This document shows, in pieces, positions 36,101-51,500 of a stretch of 64,000 bases of DNA (positions are counted from its first letter, which is position 1; the number at the start of each line of letters is the position of its first letter). Location: assembly GCA_003254905.1 (NCBI GenBank), contig QANU01045404.1, positions 100,619 to 164,618 on the forward strand, in the 5' to 3' direction. Origin of the DNA: Nissolia schottii. Lineage: Eukaryota > Streptophyta > Magnoliopsida > Fabales > Fabaceae. The notes beneath the pieces were generated by a model, which ran no database searches, was not told where the DNA came from, and saw only the letters and a program-made list of their open reading frames with translations. Position numbers and translations under genes: made by a program.

Positions 36101-39100
36101 TCTTGTCTAATGTGTTGAAATGGTGATGATCATAGTGTTAATTCCATGAGCTAGTGGCCCTGTCCCATTATTTTGTTCATTCTGAAATACCCAAGTCTTT
36201 TGATGTTCACAAATTTCAGCTTGTAGCATATGTTCAATTTAATTATGACTTTTGAGTTTGATCCTCTTGGTAGCATCTGTAAAGATCTCCTCTACTCTGC
36301 CTTTTATTTTCAAATGGACATTAAATTTTGTATGCAAATTCAGCTAAACCAATTTATGCTTGTGAAGTTATTAGTTAACTTTGCATTGTGATTTCTTTAT
36401 CAACTTTCATTTTCTTTCCTGTGCAGAGAGACTGAATCTTAGAGTGGCCAGTGAATATAAATATCTTAATCAGAGTGACTGCGTGACAATTGATGGTGTT
36501 GATGATGCTAAAAAGTTTCAAAGGCTGATGGTATATCATTTGATAGTTCATTTGTTGAATAATACCTTCTTTAAGTTTTATTCATGGCCTCTTAAGATCT
36601 CAATTCATTTTATTTTTTTTTCATGTTGTTATCTGTGTTTTCCCCACAGAAAGCATTGGATGTTGTTAAAATGAGCAAAGAAGATCAAGAGCTAGTCTTT
36701 AAGATGCTTGCTGCAATATTATGGCTGGGAAATATATCATTCCGAGTTACTGACAATGAAAATCACGTTGAGGTGGTGGAGGATGAAGGTAAGACCCTTA
36801 GCTTACGCATAATAAGCCTTTTGATAGGATATTTGCACCTTTTCATGTTTTGTGTCTGCCAATTCAAGGGCATTGAGTATAGCCAGTGCTTGCTTTGATT
36901 CTTTTCAATGCCATATACTGTACAGACACAAATTTATTTTACTTTGAACTGTGTAAGACAAGGATATGCTTATGTGCATTGGTTCTTATTGACTGACCAA
37001 CATAGTAACACATGAGGGAATACATGAAATTTCAGTTACACCTTAGAAGTGACTTTTTTTGACATATTTCTTTTGGCAGCTGTAACCAGTGCTGCCTTGC
37101 TGATGGGTTGCAGTTCCACGGAGTTAATGGTAGCAATATCTACTCGTAAAATCAAAGCTGGCAAGGATACTATTGCCAAAACGTTGACATTGGGACAGGT
37201 CTGTTTATTACTTAAACAGTTCAATTAATCTATTGTTTTATGGATCCTAAATGTGTGCTATCCAATTTTTTTTGTTCTATGTTCAGGCCATTGATACAAG
37301 AGATGCACTAGCAAAATTTATCTATGCAAGCTTATTTGACTGGCTTCTAGAACAAGTCAACAAGTCACTTGAAGTGGGTAAACGACGTACTGGGAGATCC
37401 ATAAGTATCCTTGATATTTATGGGTTTGAGTCATTCCAGGTTTGTAACTTGTATGAATGAGTTTTCTGATGTTGCATATACTATTTTTATGTCTTCTAAT
37501 GGTTTGTTGTTATTCTTTTCCAGAAAAACAGCTTTGAACAGTTCTGTATAAATTACGCCAATGAGAGGCTTCAGCAACATTTCAATCGGCATCTGTTTAA
37601 ACTAGAGCAGGAGGTCAGAAAATATATTACACTCAAATTTGATTGCAATAGTGTGAATAGGTGACACAATTGCAGGAATTTTATTTCTGTCTTTAACTTT
37701 AAGATTACTGGATAGTTTGATGCCAAGTATATTTAATTTGAATGTGATAATGTGAGTGTGATACGACGCCAAGAATTTCGTTTCTGTGCAACTTAAAATG
37801 TTTTACTTCTTCTGTTATCTTTTGGAAAGGAGCAGACTTGGTCCATAGTTCTAAAGTTGTTTTTGGCCAATATAGACCATGAGAAATTAAAATTCACTTG
37901 TCAAACTAAAAATAAAAAATAAAAAATCTCAGAACTAAGAATTAACAATTAAAACATCCAAAGTATAGTAAATCAAGCAATGCATGTGTTCTTCAATAAA
38001 GTTTCATGTTGCTCTTCAATGTCACTCTTCATTTGTGTGTGTGTGTGCGTGTGAGTGAGAGAGGGAAAAGAACTTACTAATAATAAGAAAAGAGTGCATG
38101 TAAGGGGATTCACTTAAAGCATCTAAAATATAGCAAAACAAGCAAAGTATGTGTTCTTCAATAAACTTGATGTGCGTAGCAGCAACATTACAATTGACAT
38201 ATCTTGTTTCAGGACTATGAATTAGATGGTGTTGATTGGACAAAAGTGGATTTTGAGGACAATCAAGAGTGTTTGGATCTCTTTGAGAAGGTATGTAATT
38301 ATATGGTTTAAATAATTATATGGTTTAAGCTTTTTAAATTTTTTGAGTGATTCCTCGTTAGGTTGAAACTTGAAAGTTGGTTCATTGTCATTGTCAGTTT
38401 CATTCATTTCTGTAGAGTATGCTTTTTTCATAAAGCAGATTATTTTCCAAAAAATATACTCCCTCCATTCTCGATTATTGTCCACTTTAAGTTATACATG
38501 GGTATTGAGAAAATGATTGAAAGTTATATAGCACAAAGTTACCCCTATTTAATATATTCATTTTTCTCTCTCATCTACTATTCTCTTAGTAAGTTTATTT
38601 AATAAGGTTATGGTAGGAAAGAAAGTAATTAATGTTGTCTAGATTTAGGAAGTGGACTGTTATTTGTGGAAATATCAAAATGGAAAGGTGGACTGTTATT
38701 CGAGAACGGAGGGAGTAGTGTTTAGGTCTCAATCTTGGGTAATTATTCTCTGTGAATAGTGTAGTCATTACGCAATCTGTTGTGAAATTTGCAGAAGCCA
38801 CTGGGGCTGCTCTCTTTGTTGGATGAGGAATCAAATTTTCCTAGGGCCACTGATATAACCCTTGCTACCAAACTTAAGCAGCACCTCAGCACTAATCCTT
38901 GCTTCAAAGGAGAAAGGGGCAAGGCTTTCGGTGTTCGTCATTATGCAGGGGAGGTTAGTAGCTACTCACTTTTTAAGAAGCTTTGAAAGTTCTCTAAAAT
39001 CTATTTGGTTGTAGTTCTTAAATTCAAAGTGATTCTTCAATTTATCTGCTACCTAATCTACTTGGCTGTAGTTTTTAAAGTTGAAGTTAATCTTCAGTTT

Positions 39101-42100
39101 ACTTGTTTTTAGGTTTGCATTAATTTCCAAAATATTGTGAATAGAATATTAAAATGTCATGCATAAAAACCTGCTTCATGCCAATATTCTAATACTCAAG
39201 AAATAACATTACTAATATGTAATATTTATGTTGTAGTAATTTGGTCTTGTATGATCTGTAATATAATATTATACAACATATATTTTGAAAATGCCGGGGT
39301 TGCTTAATATCATCATCTAGTTGTTTCAAAATATTAATATCTTTCTGCATACCTCCTACTTTATTTGAGAAGTGCTCTGCTTATTCAGTTTCGTTCTTTA
39401 TCTTCAATATAATAATATAACTACATGTGGATATTTTCATTTATTCCCTACAAGACTAAAACCATTATGACTCAAATCTAATTAAGATGTTAAACATGCA
39501 ATTTTTCGTCTGGCAAAAATGTTGTAGCTGGAGTTTTTATTGCGTAGAAGCTCTGAGAATTTCCTGCTTTATGATGTTGTTTTCCTGAGCCTTTCCTTGG
39601 AAGTCAATTTTGTATTTATGTTCATGATTATACTGACATCTGTCCTCAATTAGGTTATGTATGATACAAACGGCTTCCTGGAAAAGAACAGAGATCCCCT
39701 GCCTTCTGATTCCATTCAACTACTGTCATCAAGTAGTTGTGAACTGTTGCAGTCGTTCTCCAAAATGCTTGACCAGTCTCAGAAGCAATCAAATTCCTTA
39801 CACATAGGTCCTACAGACTCCAAAAAGCAAAGTGTTGGCACAAAGTTTAAGGTAATCTTGTGGAATTGCTAGATATCTTTATGATGTGGAAAGGGATGAT
39901 TATGTTATGACTTGATGATTTGTGCGTTATGATTGTGGACGATAGACGGTCCTGAAAATTATGAGATGTAACAGCATATAGTCTAGGGATTTTGAGGATA
40001 TGAGTAGTTGTGAGTCTCTTGCTTTGAGGGTAGTATGTTAATGAATCTCTTGCTTTCTTTTAGGGTCAATTGTTTAAGTTGATGCATCAGTTAGAGAGCA
40101 CTACCCCTCACTTTATTCGCTGTATAAAGCCAAATTCTAAGAACCTTCCTAGCATATATGAGGAAGACCTTGTCCTACAACAGCTCAAGTGTTGTGGGGT
40201 TTTGGAGGTTGTTAGGATTTCAAGGGCTGGATATCCTACTCGAATGACGCACCAAGAGTTTGCCAGAAGGTACTTGAGAAATCTCCTATACTTTTTCAAT
40301 TATCATGAATAGCGGGTTGATTATCGTGTATCATGAATAATGTTTCTGCATATGTTTAGGTATGGGTTACTGCTTTCTGAGGCCAATGCATCTCAGGATC
40401 CATTGAGCATCTCAGTTGCTGTTTTGCAACAATTTAACATCCCTCCTGAAATGTACCAAGTTGGTTACACCAAACTGTATCTTCGAACAGGACAGGTATG
40501 TCTGAGTAATTTCATGCTTTCACTTCTCAAAAAATGTGGTTGAGCGTACGTGTAGACCTTAACAGGCAAAGAAACATAATATTAATGTAAGCAGTGGTTT
40601 CTCTGACTTGAATATACCTGTGCTCTGGCTGGTTTTGTAGATTGGTGCACTGGAGGATAGGAGAAAACATATTATGCAGGGAATACTTGGGGTTCAAAAA
40701 AGCTTTCGAGGTTATCACGCTCGCAGTTATTACCGTGAACTTAAGAGTGGAGTGACAACTTTACAATCACGTAAGGACATGCTATCAATATCAATTTGCT
40801 GATTCTAGGCTCCATGCACTAGTCTTCACTCTTTTACACATCTTTGTAGTAAAATATTTTTCTTAAAAGCATCATTAATACCAAAAAAAATAGATTCAGT
40901 TACGAACTTTATATGCCAAAACCAATGGCTCAAATATTCAAATTCCTATTGTGAGTATTCAGTTACGAACCTTGGTTATTGTTTGTTTCTAAGTTGATAA
41001 TTTGGTTATGTTGCAGTGGTTCGTGGGGAAAATGCGAGAAGGAAATATGGTGTTATGATGAAGTCGTTTGTAACCATTTCTTCTAAAAAAGCTGAGGAGT
41101 TCCAGGCAGTCATAACAATACAATCTGGTTAGTTTGGTTCTGCTTATTGTACGCTTGGGTGGGACTGGGACATTGAATATGACTCTCACTCACTTATCAT
41201 TCATTTCCTTTTCATTTAGTAATTCGTGGGTGGCTAGTTCGAAGGCAAACTAGTGACATGAACAAGATTAGGAAATATCCTGAAAATGCAAAACAACGGC
41301 GAAAGTCGCGTATGAAGATGCCAGAAATAAAGGTATTTTTCGATGCACATTTTCAACTTAGAAAAAGGGCACTGAGCTACTGACCCTACATGTCACGATG
41401 GAGATGTTTGATTTGTTCTTGAATGCCTAATCAGCCAATTACAAGATAATTTAAGGCCCTATTTTTGGACAATTGAAAATTATTTAAAATTCTCGGAAAT
41501 GAATGATATCCATATTTGGTGGCGAATGAAAATGGATTAAGCAAGAGATCCTCCAATTAAAAGGTGGAGGCAGATTTAAGTTTAAACTTGTATTTGTTAA
41601 TATACTGTTAATATAAGCATAGATCAGGATGATAATACACTATGATATAATTGGTAATAATCAAACAAATTTGTCTCTTATGCAACATCAAAGATATCAT
41701 AAACTGTGTTACTTCCAGCTTTTATAGTCTACTACGTGAATGATATCACAAAGCTTTCTTTTAACTTAAATCTGTTTCCCCTTAAGTATCAGAAGCATCC
41801 GATGCATTGTCTTCCTTATTTAGCTTTTGAACGAGTCTTTCACATGGATATAGAATGTTGAGCCTCAAGATTTTGTATAAGTTCCCAACTACTCAAGACC
41901 ATAATAGTCCCCTTTCTTTTGTGTTTCGCAGGATGTTTCCAATGAGCGGGCTCAGAACCTGCCTTCAGCTTTAGCTGAACTCCAAAAACGGGTTGTCAAG
42001 GCCGAATCAACTCTTGAGCAAAAGGAAGGGGAAAATGCTGAATTGAGGGAACAGCTAAAACAGTTTGAGAGGAGGTGGATTGAGTATGAGAGTAAGATGA

Positions 42101-43117
42101 AATCAATGGAGGACATGTGGCAAAAACAGATGGCATCTTTGCAAGTAAGTTTTGAGCTTATAGAAGTTCTCAATGTTTGGCATACTCATGAATGTTATTG
42201 TAATGGATGATGATTATTCTGATCAAACCAAACTTTTAATTAGCTCATTTTTCTGCGGTGTCCTTGAACTAATACTCACTATTTCCCCTACTCTAAAACC
42301 AAATATCCACCATTGGGTTACACGTGTCTTTCTTTTGATGAAGAATTAGAAGGAACTGTTAGTAATGCACTAATTTGCTTCATTGTTTGATAAGAAAAAT
42401 GCCAACCCTCCCTGAAGGAAAAATACTTCATTATTGTTGTTGTTGATAAGAAAAAGCTAATGCTGCCTGAGAAAGTAACTATTATTTTTGTGTAGGTTTC
42501 CTGATTTGCCATATGTTTGTTTCAACCTTATTTGCTAGATAACTCCAATGTACAAGGGTTTGAAATCTAATTTTAAAATTAAGATTCTAATTGTGATTTC
42601 AATGCAGATGAGTCTCGCTGCTGCCAGAAAGAGCCTTGCCTCTGAGAATGCCACTGGCCAACATGTGAGACATGATGTCGTGTCACCTTTCGGCTATGAA
42701 TCTGAAGATGCTACTTCCATGGGATGTCGAACGCCTCGAACACCTGGTGTGAGCACGCCTCGAACACCTGGCTTGAGAACACCTTTGAAGTATTCCAGTA
42801 GTCTTTCTGAATTTGAAACGAGAAGAGAGGCTAACGGCAGTATGGCTACAGTCAACAATCTGGTGAAGGAATTTGAGCAGCAGAGACACACCTTTGATGA
42901 TGATGCCAAAGCTTTTCTTGATGTTAGGACTGGCCAATCCGGTAACATGAATTCCGTCGAAGAACTTCAGAAACTTAAACATAGGTTTGAGGGGTGGAAG
43001 AAAGAATACAAGGTCAGATTAAGGGTGACAAAACAGAGACTTCAAAAATTAGGGAACTCGGAAATGGAAAAATGCCGGCGGAAATGGTGGGGGAAATTAA
43101 GTTCAAAAGCACTATAG
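33180..43117 (+). CDS. class VIII myosin heavy chain, 24 coding exons, 1250 aa
   Basis: Exons: 33180-33716, 34464-34565, 34654-34797, 34886-35036, 35142-35169, 35313-35481, 35624-35687, 35827-35840, 35932-36016, 36427-36530, 36650-36788, 37080-37198, 37287-37439, 37524-37613, 38213-38290, 38795-38953, 39654-39851, 40064-40269, 40360-40495, 40641-40770, 41017-41127, 41220-41332, 41932-42144, 42608-43117. All joins are GT-AG and in phase. The start MMLSASP matches the plant VIII-2 type N-terminus. Motor features: P-loop GESGAGKT (322-329), NSSRFGK switch I, DIYGFESF switch II (595-602), [10 protein letters not shown] in the actin-binding side. Three IQ-like motifs (about 906-985) should bind calmodulin; residues 1015-1080 form a short coiled coil; the tail ends with basic RRKWWGK. 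Class VIII myosins sit at plasmodesmata, the plasma membrane and endosomes. The N-terminal extension has low-complexity Pro, Ser and Ala runs. No break is seen, so it is probably functional. Confidence 0.95.
34030..34095 (+). mobile_element. SINE 3'-end fragment (Au-like)
   Basis: CCACATAGTGGGATAAGGCT followed by a (TTG)n tail is the characteristic 3' end of plant Au-type SINEs. Only this end is present, in intron 1 of the myosin gene. Confidence 0.6.
38459..38715. mobile_element. Stowaway-type miniature element in a myosin intron
   Basis: The ends CTCCCTCCATTCTCGATTAT and, in complement, CTCCCTCCGTTCTCGAATAA are inverted repeats of the Tc1/Mariner Stowaway type, with the TA target dinucleotide on both sides (38457-38458 and 38716-38717). 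257 bp, inside intron 15, clear of the splice sites. Confidence 0.9.
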
Positions 43118-44099
43118 CATTCAGTTTTCAATCATTCTCTTTGCTGAAGCATATAATACCTTAGGATATAAGCAAAAATGGAAGAATGGTTGCTGTCATA
43201 AACTCTGTTCTTTTTAGGAGCTGCTGCTTATATATCTTGTGGCCACTTGATAAGTGTTACTGTTGTATTAGTTGAAGGTTAAGTGACTGTATACCAATTT
43301 TGTTACACGGTGGAAGTTGTGCATAGTTTTTTTAGATTTGTAGGGTTGTGAGTAGTCTAGTTTGGTCATGTATATTCTGTTGTTGCTGATGTAATGTAAA
43401 ACTCAGCCCCTGAAGATATTAAATGTTGATATCTTCAGTGTAATGAAAAAAAATTTCATATCTTCTTCTGTAGCAGTTTTTTGCATTTCTATGATTGCAG
43501 TTCTCTCGGTTCTGACTAAATTGGTAGAAGTTATTACGCTCAAAAGTGTAGCACATGACTTGGATTTGAATGTCCAATTCGAGAGTGATAATAAAGTAAA
43601 TATCAAAGACAAGAGATTGAACATTCCAAGAAAAGCCAACATGTAAACTTTGTACAATAGATTGATTTGAACAAAACTTTGTTCGGAGGTAAAATGTTGT
43701 TTATCCTAAATATAATAAGTAATGAAGATATAGGAATAAACAGAACACCAATTGATTGCTTTCAAATGTGCTCCTAGCAGTAACGATCACTGTTATTAGT
43801 ACCCTTTTAGTTACCCTTTATAATTATCAGTGTAGTTTATAATTCTGGTTTTGTAGACATACAAACTATGATCAAACATACCTTGCTTCCCCAGTTAATA
43901 TTGCTACACATTTCTCATTGGTTGGTTTTAAAACAAAAACAGATTAAAAAGGGATGGCATCTCCCATGTTTAACATGAACCTTAGTCCATAATAAGTACA
44001 CTAATCCAACAATTTCCATGATAACAATCTACACATACATCACCATTGTCTCAACATCATTCACAACAAGGCAAATCAAAAGGACATATAAGAGAATTT
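43118..44099. other. tail-to-tail spacer between myosin and LHCB3
   Basis: Should hold the 3' untranslated regions of both convergent genes. An AATGAAAAAAAAT stretch near 43442 could serve myosin polyadenylation. No gene is supported in the rest. Confidence 0.45.
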
Positions 44100-45352
<1,253 letters not shown>

Positions 45353-45431
45353 GACTTCTGTTCGAAACCTTAAAATGAGATAGATGGTTCAAGAGAGAGA
45401 TGTGTAGAAGGGAAGGGGGTGAGTGTAACAT

Positions 45432-45439
45432 CATTTATG
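45432..45439 (-). promoter_or_regulatory. possible TATA-like box of LHCB3
   Basis: On the minus strand, CATAAATG lies about 80 bp upstream of the LHCB3 start codon, the spacing expected for the short leaders of this family. An ATTGG (inverted CCAAT) occurs further upstream near 45523 and GATA words are scattered up to 45600, as in many light-regulated promoters. Assigned by position only. Confidence 0.4.
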
Positions 45440-45559
45440 CAAGGGAAAGAGAATATCAGATGGATGTGTGGTTTGGAACACATGAGTGGTGTTGGTGGTG
45501 GGGATGGTGTGTGGTTTTGGAGTAACCAATCACAAAGCTTTTAAGGATTTTGTGTATCT

Positions 45560-48521
45560 CCAACTCATATCTTTCTATCCACATTTTATCTTAGTTTCCC
45601 CACTAACATAGTTAGATACTTGTTTTTATTATTAATCGTCGCACTAAATATCATCTTTTACAAAATTTAAACCATTGGAAAAGACAAAGGCCCAGTGAAA
45701 AAAAATATATGGAAAGTTTAGAAAAATATGGATGACAAAGTAATAAAAAGTTAAAAATAAATTAAGTTATTCGTAACAAAATGTAAAAATAGTATAGTTA
45801 TTTACATTTTACATTTACTTCTAATGATGATTATAATCTTTGAAAAAAGGCTTTGTTTTCATGTAAAAAAAAAAAATTAAGTTTCCGTTGTTTAATCGTG
45901 GAGCTTCTTTTAAAAAATAGCCTCAACCGTGGCTAATGTTCACAAAACAAAATGCATGCCATTTTGATGTAAAAATAAAAATAAAAAAGTTTATCATTGT
46001 TTAATTGTACCATAAAATGTAGTCATAGTTAAACTTAATGTTCTCGAGAAATATTTTTTTTAAAAAAAATTATGAGTTAAAAGGATGTATTTTGGATTTT
46101 TTTTAATAGTCACATCAATGCTATTTACTGTCACGTCAAATATTATTTGCTAGTGACATAATTAAAAGATTAACAGAGAATTAAATTAAAATTTTGTTAT
46201 TATATTGTATAAGGTTTAATAATATTAATTAATAATAAAAAATAATTTTTATCATGTGTTTGATCCTAATATAAGACATTATAATATTTAAGATTTTATC
46301 TAATTTTATCTTATCATCGTAATATTAATTATTAGGACAACACCTGCTGATAGAATTATTTTTGTTACCATGTTAAATTAACATTGGCTTCTCTTCTCTT
46401 CTCACGATCTGTGTCTTCACCGTGTCAACCTCCAACTGTAATAAATAACTTTTTTATCACTTATTCAAAAAATTATCATGAAATTAGATTTTAAAATTTA
46501 TGATTATTATATAATAAAATAAGATTAAGAATAAGAGTCAACTTATAACAGATTTAAAAATTTTTGGACTATTTTAACTTACGATACACATCTATACAAA
46601 TAATATGTTAAAAAGTATTAATTTATCATATTAGATGATATAATCCATTAACATGTCATATTAAATCATGAAATAACAAGAAAAATCAACGAATTTAGTT
46701 GTAAAAATTATTAAAAATAGTTAAATTAGATATCATAAGGTTATGAAATGACTTGTGGCAACTAATTTCCACTTAAAAATAGTATATTTATTTACCTTTA
46801 CTTTTAATGATTATTAGTATTATTAATCTTCTCAAACAAGATAATCTTTAAAAATATAAAATGTTTAAAATTTAAATTAAGAAAAAGATGAAGAGTCATG
46901 AATTAATTAAAAAGATTAAAAGAAAAATATAATCAAAATTAACAATTAATTATATGACTCACATGAATGTCATAGGGACAAAAATACCCCTCCACCAAAA
47001 ACATCCTCATGATTCTGCCACGTCCTTTCACTTCTGCCACTCCGCAAGGATCATCACCAACCTTCCTCTCGTACATCTGTTGCACCCAGGTAAGATTTCT
47101 TTAGTTCTTTTGTTTTTCTTTGATATTCTCTCTTTCTCTCAAAATGAGACTTTACAGCATTTAATGTGTGAGGAGTCTCATTTTATCTTGTCTTTATACG
47201 TAAAAGTATTTGTTCATTTGTATTTAAAATGTTTAGGGTTTAGGATTTACTCATGTTTACTCATGCATTATAGTGTTTGAAATACTTGTTCACGCACTAT
47301 CTATAATGTGGATGTATAACGTGTACATGTAGCTAAAAAAAATAACTAAATCATATAAACAAAAAGTAAATAATCTCCTCATTTTCTCATTTAAAGTCTA
47401 AAGACAAACTCACTTTGGAGTAACTTAAAAATCGAGTCCTTGTTACCACTAACTTAGCATCAAAGCAGCAGAGAAAAATCAAAGCGTGAGAACAAGTAGT
47501 CAAGGAACAGATTAAGGACTGCTAGCATATTCTAGCATTTACGGAACTATTCCACAATATAACCCACCCAAACTACGAATAGAATTACCTAATGAATATG
47601 CTTTCCCTATTTCAATTTGTAATTTCATATATTGATTAATCAAGTATCATGATACTTTGATCGATAATCTTATTAACTTAAGCTAGATTGTTGATAGTTT
47701 AATAAATTATTATGCAAACTGAACTGAAATGGAAAACATTTGGCAAGCTGATATAGACTTAGTAGTTGATTTAATATTCCATAAAGAATCCAATTAACTA
47801 GACACACTACTCAAAAGTTTGTAATTGACAAACTTGTGGATGGCATGCTTGCTCAGGGATTTATCAAGTATAGCACAAGTCCTTACGCTTCTCAAGAGGT
47901 GCTAGTAGGGAAGAAGGATGGCACTTGGCGGTTGTGTGCGGATTATCGCCAACTGTAATTGATCAACAAATGGTTTCTTCACCTACTAATTCCTGATCTC
48001 TTACTAGATATTCTCGGATTATTCTAAATCCCTGCCTAAATTTTCTTGAGCCATATGACAGGCAAGTTTGATAGATAAAGCAAACGAAAGAAACCTAAAA
48101 AGCAAATGAAAACCAAAAACTTGCTCCTCCGTTACATATCAATTCAATGTTTGCCTGTGTACGGAAAATTTTAAGGCAGTTACTAAAACTTCAAGACCAA
48201 AAAAAAACCCAATGGATAAGAAAGTAGAAAATGCATTCCGCATAACACAAAACAAACTGATTGGCGGGTTGAAAGACCCAATTTCAAGTAACTGACTGAT
48301 TTTGGGGTAAACAACATAGCTCACTTCTACCATTGCTTCCTTGTTTCCTGTACTCTGCTAAATCAGTTCATCCTTGAATCCAAGGCAATACGTTTCTAAA
48401 CTAGTGGACAAACTCATCAATATCTATATTTTTTTTGTACAAGGTAATGCAGCTAATGATTCGTAATACAACAGTATTTGTTAGGCCTGCGGAAATTGCT
48501 TTTATACCAGAGCATTCAACT
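45560..48521. other. interval between LHCB3 and MRE11
   Basis: AT-rich. It contains a single-arm copy of the AT-rich dispersed repeat (about 46600-46770) and a Ty3/gypsy relic (47821-48020). The last few hundred bases should be MRE11 3' untranslated region. The open frame at 46954-47280 has no recognisable domain. Confidence 0.4.
47821..48020 (+). pseudogene. Ty3/gypsy reverse transcriptase relic
   Basis: The frame reads VIDKLVDGMLAQGFIKYS, then TSPYASQEVLVGKKDG, TWRLCADYRQL, then a stop. This is the conserved start of the gypsy reverse transcriptase domain (LxxGxIxxSxSPYxSPxxxVxKKDGxWRxCxDYRxLN). After the stop a decayed IPDLLLDIL-like remnant of IDDLLDEL can be read. No other part of the element is seen nearby. 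Confidence 0.8.
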
Positions 48522-51500
48522 TCACCTTCTTAGAGCTCCATAGTTTTTAGTCATCTACAAACAAGAAAAAAAGGCTTAGTTCCAGAAATCACAAAAACTT
48601 CAAAGATGTTATGAATCAGAATTTACATTCTAAAAAAAAAGGAATATTTCAATATCAACCACAATTGCATTTTCTATTCCCACGAACTAAATCAGGGATG
48701 AACATTTTCCCGGTAACCCAATGGCATGGGCTGCAAGCCAAAATATGGCAGACTTTTCTATTTGGAAAACATCCAAAACCATGCCCCCAAAGAGAAAACT
48801 AACAATACTTTTTTAAGTCAATCCGAACAGACCATATGAGTTGCCTTATCAATTCCCTTCAAGTAGTCTTAACAACTAAATGAACTCAAAAATACATTGA
48901 AAAGAAAAAATCAAATTCGATCCCAAAAGTATCCCCAGCAACTGTTTGGTTTGCTAATGAAGGTTGCAGAAATTTCACAGAATCATGCTACATTTAAAGG
49001 TGACATATCAAAAAAGTATCCCCAGCAACTAATTCAAATCCTTCTGTTCTACTTGCTAGAAATGGGAAATTCAAGTCCATCTGTTCAAACAAATATTTTA
49101 AATGGGAATGGTAAATATATATCCTATCAGAAAGAGGCCAATAAATGAAAGGGGAAACAAACCCGAGGCTGAGACTTATTTAATCTCTTTCTGACATCTT
49201 CTTCGTCATCCTCGTCGTCATCATTGTTCATGAGCATTCTATGGATTGTAGAATTATCTGATTTCCTTCCGCGTTTAGAAGACTCCGTAGATCCTCTTCC
49301 TCTTCCTTTTGGAGCAGCCCTTTTCCGTGCCAGTAGATTGGATTCAATTTTCTATGCAAATACAAGATGCAGTAGATTCAACTTAATCATTGAGCATGTC
49401 CAAGATGTTTCAGTACAAATTACAATCCATCACACACACAAACTTGTCAGGATGCACGTATCACGCTGGCAAGCACTGAATCAAAGAGCATTTGGATGCA
49501 GTACATACCGAACTGTCTTTGGCATCGTCACTTGAAGCAGAATCCAAATTATCCTCATCATCAGTAACACTTTGAATCGCAGTTGCTGCAGCAACTGATG
49601 CAGACCTGCATTAAGTTAACGAAGCACCCCAATCATTTAAATATTTATGCAAGGGTCAAGGAACCATCAGTGGAATATAAAAGTGACATTATACAAACCC
49701 ATCATTGGAGAAAACCAATCCTTTTTAGAGAAATGCTATTTTACAACCCAAATGCTGCCAACTATGCTGTCAACCCATGGTCTACACAATGACACTGAGT
49801 GCACAAATTTTTCTTTTTTAAATACGAAACTAAATTAAACTGGATTTGTGATGCATTAAATAGCGAAAAATAACTGTCGCACTCTCTCTTCATCTCCCCA
49901 CTCACATTCTAAACGCGTGGACTCTACCATGCAAAAACATTTAAAAGCATATGCACAAACTTTTGAACTAACGTGCACAAACTTTTCAACAATCAAAAAC
50001 AAAAAATATGATAAAAACGTAAAAGAAAACAAAGAAAATTTGCGTTCACATGCACAAACTTTTGAACAAAAATGCATAAACTTTTCTGTACACATGCACA
50101 AACTTTTGACCAACTAGACGTGCACAAACTTTTGAAAAACCAAAAACAACGAATATAATGGAAACGAAAATGAAAACTCCTTAAGTTCATAAAGAATAAG
50201 ATGGAAACGAAAAAAAATGGTGGGAGATTGGGGAAGAAGAGAGAAAAAATAGAGAATAAGAAAAAAGGAAAAGAAGCGCATATTAGGGAGAGTGGGTTGT
50301 ACAAAAGTTGGCAAATTTTGGGTTGTACACAAAATAGTTCTCTTCTTTTTAATATTATTTTCATGCTTGTGTTCTAAAACACATTGTCAACATTGGTCAA
50401 CATGCACACAGCATCAGAGACACATGAAGCAAATCAGATGTCAAAAATCAGAATCATAGGTCTTACTAAGAAAATAAATATCTTGAGTGCGATAAGGGCA
50501 TCGAGATATTTGCTACAACTCATTTTTCTGGCATAATGACTATGAAAAGTCCATTGCCCACCAAGAAGTTCAAAGAAAAATGAGGTTATTCAATTCTAAA
50601 GACATACTTATTCAATTAGAAAGCAAAGTAAATTAAACAACAATTAACATTGTTCTTTTCCCATGGGGAGGGTGTTCGAGTTATAATCACTTCGATGCCA
50701 TCTATGGGTTTACATGGAATTCAAAAAAGGTTCTAAATTTACTAGTTACGAGTAAAAGCAACCTCTGAGAAGAGCGAAATGCCCCATCAAGAGTTGTCTG
50801 CTTCAAGGAGCTCCCTCTGCCTCTGCCCCTGCCCCTCCCTCTCCCTCTTGCTGGAGCTTGAGCTGCAGCAGACAACCCTTTCCGACCTCTAGTGCTTGGC
50901 TTTGAGGTGGATATTTGCATGGCATCTTCATCATCACTAAAGGAAACTGCAGTTCCAGTTCCAGCAGCACTCCTGCCTTGTAAATCCTAGATGAAGTTAA
51001 GAGAAAAGAAAAGTACAAAGGTCATGAATAAAAATTGTCTGCCTATAACAGTTTTTCCATTTTGCAATAGCACCATATAATATGTCGAGTTTACCTCCAA
51101 TGACTGAGCACCAGCAGTGAACTGTGTGGGTTCCTTAGAGCTTATGGATCTTTCTTTGACACGTTCCTAGAAGAAAACAGAGAACCAACAGAGTCATCAT
51201 GACATATGCACGTTCCATAAATCAAACCACTGTGATCACCCAGCAATACATAGTAAGAAGTCACGAAGACCCAATAATTGCAATGTTGTGAACAAATTGT
51301 GATTGATGAAGGTCCAGAGGACACAGGCAATTGCTGCGCCAACGTCATCAGCAACTGTTATAATGCTATTTCATGAAAGCCCCAGTAATAGCAAGGCCGA
51401 CCAACAAAGCTATGTGAATTTTAAACCTAAATTATGTGAAGCTTCTAACCTCCAAGCAATCTCCAACTTTAACAATTAAATCTTCCTCTTCAAACTTCAC

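Noticed and set aside
42548..43117. 189-codon frame as a separate gene
   Set aside because: From 42608 it is the last exon of the myosin gene, continuing in phase after CAG at 42605-42607.
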